Below are positions 24,967 to 33,290 of a stretch of DNA of 64,000 nt, in pieces. Below the pieces are notes generated by a model. The model worked only from the letters and a program-made list of their open reading frames with translations. It was not told where the DNA came from and did not search any database. Both the position numbers and the translations under genes were made by a program. The stretch's first letter is position 1, and each line of letters begins with the position of its first letter. Source of the stretch: Paenarthrobacter sp. AR 02 (GTDB taxonomy: Bacteria > Actinomycetota > Actinomycetes > Actinomycetales > Micrococcaceae); NCBI RefSeq assembly GCF_021538675.1, contig NZ_JAJUKH010000001.1, positions 620,001 through 684,000 on the forward strand. The letters run 5' to 3'.

Positions 24967-26187
24967 ATGAACACCACACCACTCGTTATTCGCAACGCCA
25001 GCGTCCTGGACGTTGACGCAGGCACCTACTCCACGGCCGACGTCGTCAGCGTCGACGGAAAGATCAGCAGCGTCGGCCCTGATGCCGAGGTTCCTGAAGG
25101 TGCGCGGGTCATCGATGGGACCGGCAAGTTCGTCATCCCGGGCCTGATTGATGCCCACGTTCACGTGGTGGCTTCCAGCGCCGACTTCCGCTCCCTCACC
25201 TATACACCGGCGTCGTATGTCTATGCGCAGACCGCCCGCATCATGGGAGAGATGCTGCAGCGCGGCTTTACCACCGTCCGCGACCTCTCCGGCGCCGATT
25301 TTGGCCTGGCGATGGCGCAGGAGGAAGGGCTTCTTGAGGGTCCGAAGATCCACTTCTGCGGCCACGCGTTGAGCCAGACCGGTGGTCACGGCGACATGCG
25401 CCTCCCCGGCGAAGACCATGACCCCAATGGTCGCGGGTGCTGCGGCATAGGCCGCGTGGCTGACGGCGTGGATGCCGTCCGCGCCGCAGCCCGGGATGAG
25501 ATCCGAAAGGGCGCCCACCATATCAAGATCATGGCATCCGGCGGGGTCTCCTCCCCCACCGATCGCATCGACTCCACCCAGTACTCCATGGAGGAAATGC
25601 GCGCGGCCGTGGAAGAAGCGCAGGCCGCAAACCGCTATGTGGCGGCGCACGCGTACACCGCCCGCGCCATCAACCGCGCACTGGAAGCTGGTGTCCGCTC
25701 GATCGAACACGGCAACCTGCTGGACGACGAAAGCCTGAAATTGTTCCTCGAAAAGGACGCCTTCCTGGTTCCCACCCTGGTCACCTACTGGGCGCTCAAG
25801 GAAGAGGGCAAGGAGTTTGGGCTCACGGAAGAAATGTGGGCCAAGGTGGACTCGGTGCTCACCAGCGGCCTCGAGGCAATAGCCCGCGCCCACGAGGCCG
25901 GCGTGAAAATGGCCTTCGGTTCGGACCTCCTGGGTGGGATGCACCGCCACCAGAACGAACAGTTCAGGCTGCTGGGCAAGGTCCAGCCGGCTATCGCCGC
26001 CATCCGCGCAGCAACCACGACGGCGGCCCAGCTGCTTGAGCGCGAAGGTGAACTTGGCGTGATCGCACCTGGCGCGGACGCGGACATGCTGGTCCTGGGC
26101 GCGGATCCGGTGGCCGACATCTCCGTACTTGCCGACATCTCCGAGCATTTGGAACACCTGATCCAGAACGGCCGCGTGATCTCTTAG
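24967..26187 (+). CDS. Metal-dependent amidohydrolase (imidazolonepropionase/prolidase-like)
   Basis: 406 aa. The metal-binding motif is GLIDAHVHVV, with a likely bridging residue in IKIMASGGVSS, histidines in VAAHAYT and SIEHGNLLDD, and a late Asp in GSDLLGGMHRH. This is the amidohydrolase subfamily that includes Xaa-Pro/Xaa-Arg dipeptidases, imidazolonepropionase and uncharacterised deaminases. Third gene of the MFS-GAF-amidohydrolase operon. Substrate likely an N-acyl or cyclic amide compound (inference). Confidence 0.9.
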   Translation: MNTTPLVIRNASVLDVDAGTYSTADVVSVDGKISSVGPDAEVPEGARVIDGTGKFVIPGLIDAHVHVVASSADFRSLTYTPASYVYAQTARIMGEMLQRGFTTVRDLSGADFGLAMAQEEGLLEGPKIHFCGHALSQTGGHGDMRLPGEDHDPNGRGCCGIGRVADGVDAVRAAARDEIRKGAHHIKIMASGGVSSPTDRIDSTQYSMEEMRAAVEEAQAANRYVAAHAYTARAINRALEAGVRSIEHGNLLDDESLKLFLEKDAFLVPTLVTYWALKEEGKEFGLTEEMWAKVDSVLTSGLEAIARAHEAGVKMAFGSDLLGGMHRHQNEQFRLLGKVQPAIAAIRAATTTAAQLLEREGELGVIAPGADADMLVLGADPVADISVLADISEHLEHLIQNGRVIS

Positions 26188-26277
26188 GTCCTGCCGCCGG
26201 GGCCTGTTATTCCCCTCCGAAAAGCCCGATAATGTAAGCATGCTGATCAATACCGAATCGAGCAGGAGGAGGACATT

Positions 26278-27003
26278 GTGAGCACAAAAGTGGACAAGAC
26301 CATCATGGTCAACGTTCCGATCAGTACGGCCTACAGACAGTGGACCCGGTTTGAAGAGTTCCCGCAGTTCATGGGCGGAGTCGAACGGGTGACACGGCTT
26401 GGCGAAGACCGTTTGGAATGGGTCGCCGAAATCGCCGGCGTCCACCGTACGTGGGAAGCAAAGATCGTTCAGCAGGACGTAGACCGCGCCGTGGCATGGG
26501 CTGCCGTCGAGGGCGTCAAAAATGCGGGCTGGGTGGAGTTCAAAGAAGCCGGACCCAGCCAGACATCCCTGCACTTGTCGCTGGAATACGAGCCCCATGG
26601 CGTCCTGGAGTTCCTGGGTGACAAGCTGCACGTTATTGAAAGGCAGGCGGAGTCGGACTTGAAGAAGTTCAAGGAGCACATCGAAAAGCAGGCACCGGAA
26701 ACCGCGCCTACTGCCGGGACCACCACGGCCCCTCCGGCGACCGGCGCCCCGACTACGGCGACCGCCACGGGAACCGCGGCCACCGCCGTCGGGCATGACA
26801 CCAGCGCAACGGACACGACGCCGATCGTCGATCCCGTCACCCATCCCTTCGACCAGACGAACGGGTTGGCCGACGACGACGGCGACTCGGACGGAACCGC
26901 GGAAAGCGATACCCGCAGCGCCGCGGAACGTGGCGACGACGACGCAGACCGCGGTCCCGGATTCATACCGCCGCAGAGCGGATGGCTGCCGGGACAGCAC
27001 TAG
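26278..27003 (+). CDS. SRPBCC (START-like) protein with disordered acidic tail
   Basis: 241 aa, GTG start with GGAGGAGG upstream. Residues 1-140 form a polyketide-cyclase/dehydrase-type SRPBCC fold (KTIMVNVPISTAYRQWTRFE then EFPQFMGGV, LEYEPHGVLEFLGD). Residues about 140-241 are low complexity, Thr/Ala then Asp-rich, ending PGFIPPQSGWLPGQH. It is a paralogue of the gene at 54449-54964. These proteins bind hydrophobic ligands and are common in stress-related loci; no ligand is known. Confidence 0.85.
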   Translation: MSTKVDKTIMVNVPISTAYRQWTRFEEFPQFMGGVERVTRLGEDRLEWVAEIAGVHRTWEAKIVQQDVDRAVAWAAVEGVKNAGWVEFKEAGPSQTSLHLSLEYEPHGVLEFLGDKLHVIERQAESDLKKFKEHIEKQAPETAPTAGTTTAPPATGAPTTATATGTAATAVGHDTSATDTTPIVDPVTHPFDQTNGLADDDGDSDGTAESDTRSAAERGDDDADRGPGFIPPQSGWLPGQH

Positions 27004-27016
27004 GTCCGCCGACGCC

Positions 27017-27052
27017 AAAAGCCGCCCGGGTCAACACGACCCGGGCGGTTTT
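27017..27052. terminator. Bidirectional terminator
   Basis: AAAAGCCGCCCGGGTC pairs with GACCCGGGCGGTTTT around AACAC, with one bulged G, between the convergent SRPBCC and PL11 lyase genes. Confidence 0.9.
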
Positions 27053-27063
27053 GTTTGTGTGGG

Positions 27064-29082
27064 CTACTTCTTGCCGGTGTAGACGACGGCGGGCATCGCC
27101 GGAGCCTGCATGCCCTCACCAATGAAGAAACTCGGGTGCGGCGGCTGGTTGTACGCCACGTTCTCCCGGGCCACCGCCGTGCGGTACACAGTGTCGTGCA
27201 TCAGGGTCCGGAGACGGACCTCGGTGGGAGCCGTAGTGGTGTAGATCCGCAGCTCGGAGCTGTCCGTGGACGGCCACGCGATCTCTTCGCGCCAGTCGCC
27301 CAGGATGTCAGCCTGGATGGACGGGTTCCCCTTGGTGGTGTTGTTGCTGCGGGCACCCTCAGCGGTCAGGAGCCGGTCACTGGTTTCCGTTTCCCAGTTC
27401 CACTTGGAGATGGTCGGCACACCACGGGATACAGTGGCGTCGTAATCGTGGTCCACGATCTCACGCAGCAGGTCGCCATCCCACCAGGCCAGGAAGTTCG
27501 CGGCCGGGATGTTCTCCGCGATCAGCTCACCCTTTGCGGACATCAGCTGACCCACCGGCGAATTCCAGGCAGCGGAACCGCCCACAGCCCAGCCCTCCGC
27601 GCCTTCATACCGTGGATCGATGTCACCAGCAGCGCCGCGGCCAGTGTCCTTAATGGCCGGAATGCTCCACAGCACCTCACCCGTGGCGGCATCGCGGAAC
27701 GTTGCGCCGCGGTTGCCGCTCTGGCTCATGCTTTCGTGGACGGCGAAGGTCTCCAAGCCGGGCCTGGACGGATCAAGGTCGCCGGTGTGGATGGCATCGC
27801 CGTGGCCGAGCTTGGTGTTGTACAGCGGCTTCCCATCGTCATCGATGGTCATGGAGCCGAACACGAACTCGTCCTTACCGTCCTGGTCAACGTCTGCAAC
27901 AGACAAGTTGTGGTTGCCCTGGCCCTTATATTCGTCACCCGCCTGGTTGGAGTCGAACGTCCAACGCTTTTGAAGCTTGCCGTTGACCAAGTCGTAGGTC
28001 ACCAGCACCGTGCGCGTGTAGTAACCACGGCTGAACATCATGGATGGGTGCTGGCCATCGAGGTAGGCCACTGCAGCGAGGAAGCGGTCCACGCGGTTGC
28101 CGTAGTTGTCGCCCCAACTGGCCACCGATCCGCGCTCAGGCTCGTAAGCCACTGTGTCCATGATGGTGCCCGTTTCACCCTTGAAGACAGTGAGGAATTC
28201 CGGACCGGACAGGACATAACCGGCGCTGTTGCGGAAGTCGGCGTCGGCGTTTCCAATCACGGTGCCGGCCGCATCCTTGGTGCCATCCGCGGTTTTGAAC
28301 GAAACCTCTGCCTTTCCGTCGCCGTCGAAGTCGTACGCCAGCACCTGGGTGTAGTGCGCGCCGGCGCGGATGTTGTGGCCGAGGTCGATGCGCCAGAGCT
28401 TGGTGCCGTCGAGTTTGTAGGCATCAACGTAGACGTTGCCCGTGTAGCCGGACTGGGAGTTGTCCTTGGCGTTGGAAGGGGACCAGGTCTGGATGACTTC
28501 GTACTTACCGTCTCCGTCCAGGTCCGCCACCGTCGCGTCATTGGCGGAGTAGGTGTACGGCTTGCCATCCGGGGTAACGCCGTCGGCAGGCTTGTCCAGC
28601 TTGATGGCCAGGTAGTTTTGCGCGAGCGGCTTCACGGCGTCGGTCAGCTTGTCCTGGCCCTGCCCGTTGCCGACCGTCTTGATCACGTAGCTGGAGGTTG
28701 CGGTTCCTTGCGGGTCCACGAAGAAGGTTGAGTTGCGGATCGGCTCCGGGGTGATGTTGACACCGTCGCGAAGCACCTGGAAGCCGATGCTGTCCTTGTC
28801 CAGGCCCAGCATGCGCCAACTCACGGTCACGCCCGGATCAGTCAGGAGGGCCACGGGCGCGCGGTCCAGGTTTTCCACCTGGCGCTTGAGCGCCTGGTCC
28901 TTCGCGGCGTTGACGACGGCGGACTGGTTGCCTTGTACACTCCGGGACGCTGCGGGTAGCGCTGCATGGGCAAGGGGAACTCCGGTGAAGGCCAGGGCAG
29001 CTGCCGCCAGGGTCGCTGTGATTGCCAGAGGGAGAAGTGGTGTGCGTCGGGAGTTCGGGGAACATTTCGAAGGGTAAACCAA
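27064..29082 (-). CDS. Secreted rhamnogalacturonan lyase, polysaccharide lyase family 11
   Basis: 672 aa. The TTG at 29080-29082 is chosen because AAAGGAG lies seven bases upstream. A signal peptide is evident (LAITATLAAAALAFTGVPLA then HA cleavage). The mature part shows the PL11 beta-propeller with repeated calcium-binding-type stretches (ATVADLDGDGKYE, AYDFDGDGKAE, SVADVDQDGKDE) and late motifs such as DILGDWREEIAWP and RTLMHDTVYRTAVARENV. PL11 enzymes cut the rhamnose-galacturonic-acid backbone of pectin outside the cell. Its promoter region carries the same LacI-type 12-mer as the cytoplasmic lyase-like gene at 19416. Confidence 0.93.
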   Translation of the reverse strand: MVYPSKCSPNSRRTPLLPLAITATLAAAALAFTGVPLAHAALPAASRSVQGNQSAVVNAAKDQALKRQVENLDRAPVALLTDPGVTVSWRMLGLDKDSIGFQVLRDGVNITPEPIRNSTFFVDPQGTATSSYVIKTVGNGQGQDKLTDAVKPLAQNYLAIKLDKPADGVTPDGKPYTYSANDATVADLDGDGKYEVIQTWSPSNAKDNSQSGYTGNVYVDAYKLDGTKLWRIDLGHNIRAGAHYTQVLAYDFDGDGKAEVSFKTADGTKDAAGTVIGNADADFRNSAGYVLSGPEFLTVFKGETGTIMDTVAYEPERGSVASWGDNYGNRVDRFLAAVAYLDGQHPSMMFSRGYYTRTVLVTYDLVNGKLQKRWTFDSNQAGDEYKGQGNHNLSVADVDQDGKDEFVFGSMTIDDDGKPLYNTKLGHGDAIHTGDLDPSRPGLETFAVHESMSQSGNRGATFRDAATGEVLWSIPAIKDTGRGAAGDIDPRYEGAEGWAVGGSAAWNSPVGQLMSAKGELIAENIPAANFLAWWDGDLLREIVDHDYDATVSRGVPTISKWNWETETSDRLLTAEGARSNNTTKGNPSIQADILGDWREEIAWPSTDSSELRIYTTTAPTEVRLRTLMHDTVYRTAVARENVAYNQPPHPSFFIGEGMQAPAMPAVVYTGKK

Positions 29083-29197
29083 AGAACATCTCCTTTGATG
29101 CCGGGGTGCAGTTGGTCTGCACCCTCGCGGTTTGGAACGTTTCACTAATTGGATCGACCGGCCACTCCTATGCGAGTGGCGGGGGTTTGCCGTGAGT

Positions 29198-29209
29198 GAA
29201 AACGCTTTC
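29198..29209 (-). promoter_or_regulatory. LacI-type operator upstream of PL11 lyase
   Basis: GAAAACGCTTTC, the exact reverse complement of the 12-mer at 19382-19393, about 115 bp upstream of the lyase start codon. Confidence 0.6.
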
Positions 29210-29304
29210 CGACATCAAGGTTTATCAGCGTTTCAATTAAGCGGTCAAGGGTGTGACAGGAAATAACTGTGAGTTTTCGTTTCTTGATGTTCACTTTTGT
29301 GGCC

Positions 29305-29430
29305 ACCCCAACCCTCACTCACATCCCACCCCCTTCACCCCAACCCTCACTCACATCCCACCCCCTTCACCCCAACCCTCACTCACATCCCACCCCCTTC
29401 AACCCGACGCCTACTCACATCCCACCCGGC
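29305..29430. repeat. 32-bp tandem repeat, about four copies
   Basis: Perfect units at 29305-29336, 29337-29368 and 29369-29400, and a degenerate fourth at about 29401-29430. The plus strand is C-rich; the minus strand of each unit has four runs of three or more G, so quadruplex formation is possible. 32 is not a multiple of 3 and all frames are open, so it is not a coding repeat. Confidence 0.9.
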
Positions 29431-29500
29431 CTCCCATGTGACGGTGGATTGCGCCCCGTTGAGCAACATTGACTCCAGTTGAGCGCGGTGACGGCGCAGC

Positions 29501-29529
29501 TTGGGCGCAGACACGGGCCTCCGTAGTGT
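29501..29529 (+). promoter_or_regulatory. Candidate promoter giving a leaderless LLM mRNA
   Basis: TTGGGC (29501-29506), 17-bp spacer, TAGTGT (29524-29529), then six bases to the ATG at 29536. There is no ribosome site, so transcription probably starts at or next to the start codon. Confidence 0.5.
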
Positions 29530-29535
29530 CGTGCC

Positions 29536-30678
29536 ATGCCGAAGCCCTCAGTCACTCCCCTGTCCGTCCTAGACCTCAGCCCGGTGTCCGCCGGGCAGAC
29601 ACCCGGCGAGGCGTTGCGCAGCACGCTGGGCCTTGCCGCTGCTGCCGAGGCTTCCGGTTATTCGCGGTACTGGCTGGCCGAGCATCACCTCAACACTGGG
29701 GTTGCAGGCTCGGCCCCGCATGTCCTGGCCGGATTAGTAGCGTCAGCCACTAAGACCATCCGGGTGGGGACTGCAGCCACCCTGCTGGGGAATTACCGGC
29801 CACTCCAAATTGCCGAGAGCATCGGGACGCTCGCCGCAGTGTTCCCCGACCGCCTGGATCTGGGTTTCGGACGCTCCGGCCCGCCAAAGTCCTCAAGCGA
29901 CCCCGCTCCGGGCGTGGTGCCGCCTGTCGCCTCGGCCGAGGCGACAGACCGAGTAGTGGACGGGCTGTTGATCCCTGCGGCCCGCCCGATCTTCGGCGCC
30001 GTTTTGCCGCGGAAATTCCGGCTTCAGAGTGAACTGCTGGGCCGATTCCCAGGCGACACGGACAACTTCGAAAACGACATCCAGGACATCATCGGATTCT
30101 TCAGCGGGGAATACCGGACGCAGCACGGGGAGGAGGTCACCGCGACGCCGGCTCTGGGTGAGTCACCCCAGTTCTGGATTCACGGTTCCACTGCCGGCCC
30201 CAGTGCCCGGCTGGCCGGAAAGCTCGGGCTTCCCTTCGGCGCCAATTACCACGTGGCACCTGCCGGCGTGCTGGACTCCATCGCCGAGTACCGCACCCAT
30301 TTTGAGCCATCCGTCACTTTGCAGGCACCCCATGTGATCGTCTCAGCAGACGTGCTGGTGGCCGCCGACGAACGTCAGGCACAGCGGCTCGCCCGCGGTT
30401 TTGGGCAATGGGTTCATGGAATCCGTAGCGGCCAGGGTGCTATCCCCTACCCTTCGCCGGAAGACGCCTTGGAACGGAGTTTGGACGCCGAAGCCCTGGC
30501 CTTGGTCAAAGACCGGTTGGACACCAGGTTCGTCGGGGATCCGCATCAGGTCAGGGAGCATCTCCTGACGCTGCAGCGCGTCACGGGCGCGCAGGAACTG
30601 CTGATCACCACCATCGCCCACGACCCCGCAGACCGGGTGAACTCCTACCAGTTGCTCGCCGAGGCCTGGGGCCTTTAG
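29536..30678 (+). CDS. LLM-class flavin-dependent oxidoreductase (bacterial-luciferase-like, MsnO8 type)
   Basis: 380 aa. The typical subgroup start is visible (VLDLSPVSAGQTPGEAL, then YSRYWLAEHHLNTGVAGSAP), followed by IRVGTAATLLGNYRPLQIAE and the flavin-phosphate-type segment FPDRLDLGFGRSG. Single-component members use FMNH2 or F420; which one is used here is not visible. A rhodanese gene follows 36 bp downstream on the same strand. Likely leaderless translation (see the promoter entry). Confidence 0.9.
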   Translation: MPKPSVTPLSVLDLSPVSAGQTPGEALRSTLGLAAAAEASGYSRYWLAEHHLNTGVAGSAPHVLAGLVASATKTIRVGTAATLLGNYRPLQIAESIGTLAAVFPDRLDLGFGRSGPPKSSSDPAPGVVPPVASAEATDRVVDGLLIPAARPIFGAVLPRKFRLQSELLGRFPGDTDNFENDIQDIIGFFSGEYRTQHGEEVTATPALGESPQFWIHGSTAGPSARLAGKLGLPFGANYHVAPAGVLDSIAEYRTHFEPSVTLQAPHVIVSADVLVAADERQAQRLARGFGQWVHGIRSGQGAIPYPSPEDALERSLDAEALALVKDRLDTRFVGDPHQVREHLLTLQRVTGAQELLITTIAHDPADRVNSYQLLAEAWGL

Positions 30679-30714
30679 CTTTTTCGATTTCCACTCACCA
30701 ACAAAGGAGCACAT

Positions 30715-31122
30715 ATGTCCATCGAAACCACAGCCCCGGAGACCACAGTCCAGGAAGACGCGCAGCTGGTCACGGCTGCCGAAGCGGCCAAGCTCATTGA
30801 GCAGGGCGCACTGCTGATCGATGTCCGCAGTGAGGGTGGTCGTGCCAGCACCGGCGCCGTCCCCGGAGCCGTAGTTGTCAACCGCGAGCACGTCGAGGAG
30901 GACTTCAATCCGGAGTCCACCCATCGCCTTCCCCAGGTGACCGGGACCGAGCAGAAGATTGTGGTTTTCTGCGGTTCCGTGAACGGCTCACGTCCGGTCG
31001 CGGAGAAGCTCAAGGTGCTGGGCTACGACCATGCCGTGCACGTCGACGGCGGTTTCCCCGCCCTGCGCGACGCCGGCGTACCCACCACCGGCCCCACCGC
31101 ACCGCCGGCTGAAACTGCTTAG
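30715..31122 (+). CDS. Rhodanese-like domain protein
   Basis: 135 aa, one rhodanese domain: LLIDVRSEGGRASTGAVPGA, then the active-site loop VVFCGSVNGSR with a cysteine in the persulfide position, and VHVDGGFPALRDAGVPTT at the end. The loop C-G-S-V-N-G-S is unusual for CRxGxR-type rhodaneses, so it may be a binding or regulatory domain rather than an efficient sulfurtransferase. A GGAG ribosome site precedes the ATG. It overlaps the convergent small ORF by 4 bp. Confidence 0.88.
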   Translation: MSIETTAPETTVQEDAQLVTAAEAAKLIEQGALLIDVRSEGGRASTGAVPGAVVVNREHVEEDFNPESTHRLPQVTGTEQKIVVFCGSVNGSRPVAEKLKVLGYDHAVHVDGGFPALRDAGVPTTGPTAPPAETA

Positions 31123-31337
31123 GCGTCCACCGACTCGGTGACTTCCGGGCGCTGGCTGCCACCCGCCGTCGTGCCTGGCGTTACCGGACCGGCTACGGCC
31201 GGTTCCGTTGCCGTCGTCGTGCTCTCCTTGCTGGGAATCACGACGACGGCACTTTCGTTTGCGGGCCGCCGCACCTCGCGGAGCCAGTCCAGTCCGCCCG
31301 CCAGAAGCGCGACGCCCAACAGGATGCAGCATCCCAT
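31119..31337 (-). CDS. Small single-membrane-span protein (possible)
   Basis: 72 aa. The N-terminus MGCCILLGVALLAGGLDWLR is hydrophobic, followed by a basic stretch and a Thr/Pro/Glu-rich tail. It overlaps the rhodanese stop by 4 bp in convergent orientation. The ribosome site is weak (CCCGGGGG). I do not recognise it; the membrane-span-plus-tail layout and clean termination argue that it may be real. Confidence 0.4.
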   Translation of the reverse strand: MGCCILLGVALLAGGLDWLREVRRPANESAVVVIPSKESTTTATEPAVAGPVTPGTTAGGSQRPEVTESVDA

Positions 31338-31372
31338 CCCCCGGGTAACCGAACTCCTGGGACCTGTGACAA

Positions 31373-31453
31373 CGGAACGTGAGAGAGCGACCGCCCCAAA
31401 GGGGCGGAACGTGAGAGAGCGACCGCCCCAAAGGGGTGGAACGTGAGCGAGGG
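31373..31453. repeat. 32-bp direct repeats with internal hairpin
   Basis: Two exact 32-bp units (31373-31404, 31405-31436) and a partial third (31437-31453) that runs to the end of the next gene. Each has GGAACGTGAGAGAGCGACC and a CCGCCCC-AAA-GGGGCGG stem. They lie just after the stop of the minus-strand LLM gene. Confidence 0.85.
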
Positions 31454-32608
31454 TCAGTGGCGGAGGAGGCGGGCGCGGGCGTCGGCGTGGGCCGCGCGGA
31501 AGGCTTCGGGAGCAACCGAACGCTCCCGGTGCGCCACTTCCTGCTTCAACTGCGGGATCACGCGTTGTCCGAACTCGATGGCGTCCGGGACAAAGTCGTA
31601 CCCGCGGAGTCCGAAGATCTCGAATCCCAGCTCGTGATAGTCAAGGATCGCTTGGGTGACGGTGTCGTAGGAGCCGACCAACGCCGTCGCGCTTCCTCCA
31701 CCGCCACCGGCCGCCTTGGCGAGCGCGGTCCAGAGGGCGCGGTCGTGGAGGTCGCCGCGTTCAGCGGCGGCCAGCAGCCGTTGGGTTCCGGCGGCTTCAG
31801 CCTTCGCAGTGTAGTGCCGGACGGGGTCGATGACCTCGCCCGCGGAACGCCGGGCCTGGAACCTTCCCAGGATGGCGTGTGCCTTCTCCCATGCGAGTTC
31901 ATCGGTTGCCGCGACAATCGGCCTGAAGGCAATCTGCCAGCGCAACGGATCAGTCCGCCCCAGGGCAGCGGCCCGTGAAAGGATCTGCTCCTGCTGCCCC
32001 GCGGCATCGGCAAGGGGTTCCCCAAACAGGGCGTAGATATCGGCCTCAGCTGCACCCACGGACCAAGCTGCCTCGGAGGATCCACCAAAGGAGATTCCCG
32101 GTCGTTTCCCGTTGAAGGGTGCCAACCCCGAAGCGAAGTCCGTGAACTGGTAGTGCTCTCCGTTCCAGTCGAATGAGCCTCCCGACCACGCCCGGCGCAC
32201 AATCTGCATGTACTCCTGCGTGCGGCCGTACCGGGCATCCTTGGCAACGAAGTCTCCCTCCCGTGCCTGATCCGCTTGGCTGCCGCCGGTGATGAAGTGG
32301 ACTGTGAGCCGGCCCTGGGCAATGTGGTCCAAGGACAGGAAGGACCGCGCGGCGAACGTCGGGTGCGAAACATTGGGCCGGTGCGCCAACCGCAGTTGGA
32401 TCCGCTCGGTATTGGCGGCAACCCACGTGGCATGGACGGATGGATCCTGTGTGGCGGAGTTGTAGGCGAACAGGACGTGGTCCCAGTTGTTCTCTTCGTG
32501 GATCCGCGCAATCTTCGCAGCATAAGAGGGATCGAAGAAGGGCGTGGTGGCAGGCGAAGTCTCTGTGGAATCGTTGCCGGCGCCCATGCCGAGGAATTCG
32601 ATAGGCAT
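31454..32608 (-). CDS. LLM-class FMN-dependent monooxygenase (SsuD/alkanesulfonate-type)
   Basis: 384 aa. MPIEFLGMGAGNDSTE, HVLFAYNSATQDPSVHATWV and HFITGGSQADQAREGDFVAK follow the alkanesulfonate-monooxygenase pattern; RYGRTQEYMQIVRRAW and FGGSSEAAW are further group motifs. Such enzymes use FMNH2 and O2 to release sulfite from sulfonates or cleave related C-S bonds. GGAG seven bases before the ATG. It follows metI by 19 bp, so import by MetNI and oxidation are probably one unit. Confidence 0.92.
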   Translation of the reverse strand: MPIEFLGMGAGNDSTETSPATTPFFDPSYAAKIARIHEENNWDHVLFAYNSATQDPSVHATWVAANTERIQLRLAHRPNVSHPTFAARSFLSLDHIAQGRLTVHFITGGSQADQAREGDFVAKDARYGRTQEYMQIVRRAWSGGSFDWNGEHYQFTDFASGLAPFNGKRPGISFGGSSEAAWSVGAAEADIYALFGEPLADAAGQQEQILSRAAALGRTDPLRWQIAFRPIVAATDELAWEKAHAILGRFQARRSAGEVIDPVRHYTAKAEAAGTQRLLAAAERGDLHDRALWTALAKAAGGGGGSATALVGSYDTVTQAILDYHELGFEIFGLRGYDFVPDAIEFGQRVIPQLKQEVAHRERSVAPEAFRAAHADARARLLRH

Positions 32609-32627
32609 TAGAAAGTCTCCAAAGACG

Positions 32628-33290
32628 TTAGCGGCGAAGGATGCGTTGGGCCAGGAAGTTGCCCAGCAACTGCGCGGCCTGCACCATGACGATGATGATC
32701 AGGACGGTCACCAGCGTGACTTCCCAGTTGAACTGCTGATAGCCGTACATGATGGCGAAGTTGCCGAGCCCGCCACCACCGATGTACCCGGCCATGGCCG
32801 ACATGTCTACGATCGCGATGATCATGAACGTGTAGCCCAGGATCAGCGGCGCCAACGACTCGGGAATCACCACGGCCCACAGGATGTGCAGCCTGCTGTC
32901 GCCTATGGCCCGGGCAGCTTCCACCACGCCGGGATCGGAGGCCACAAGGTTCTGCTCCACCACGCGACCAATGACGACGCCGGCCATCAACGCCATGGGC
33001 AGGATGGCCGCCGTCGTTCCAATGGTGGTACCCATGATGATCAGCGTCAGGGGTGCGATTGCCGTGATGAAGATGATGAACGGAATGGGCCGGATGATGT
33101 TGACCAGGAAGTTCAGGGCCGAGAACACGGCCTTGTTTGCGAACAGGTTGCCGGGACGCGTCGCATACAGAGTCACGCCGAGGACCAGTCCGGCCAGCCC
33201 GCTGAGCAGGACCGTGATGACCACCATGTAGATGGTCTGTTGGAAGGATTCGCCCAGGACGGGCAGGAGGGTTGTCCAGTCGGTCATCAT
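32628..33290 (-). CDS. metI: Methionine-type ABC transporter permease MetI
   Basis: 220 aa with five to six membrane spans. TDWTTLLPVLGESFQQTIYM at the start, and the permease EAA loop with AAILPMALMAGVVIGRVVEQ then ARAIGDSRLHILWAVVIPES. Matches MetI of the methionine-uptake ABC family. The start overlaps the metN stop by 4 bp. Confidence 0.93.
   Translation of the reverse strand: MMTDWTTLLPVLGESFQQTIYMVVITVLLSGLAGLVLGVTLYATRPGNLFANKAVFSALNFLVNIIRPIPFIIFITAIAPLTLIIMGTTIGTTAAILPMALMAGVVIGRVVEQNLVASDPGVVEAARAIGDSRLHILWAVVIPESLAPLILGYTFMIIAIVDMSAMAGYIGGGGLGNFAIMYGYQQFNWEVTLVTVLIIIVMVQAAQLLGNFLAQRILRR

Larger units (their letters stand above)
29083..29535. other. Intergenic region between PL11 lyase and LLM genes
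   Basis: 453 bp without a gene. It holds the lyase promoter with its LacI-type operator (29198-29209), a further GAAACGCT-like half site near 29226-29235, the 32-bp tandem repeats (29305-29430) and the leaderless LLM promoter (29501-29529). Confidence 0.7.

Noticed and set aside
29281..29480. Overlapping open frames of Pro/Thr/His-rich repeats
   Set aside because: They are produced by the 32-bp tandem repeat in all three frames and have no ribosome site.
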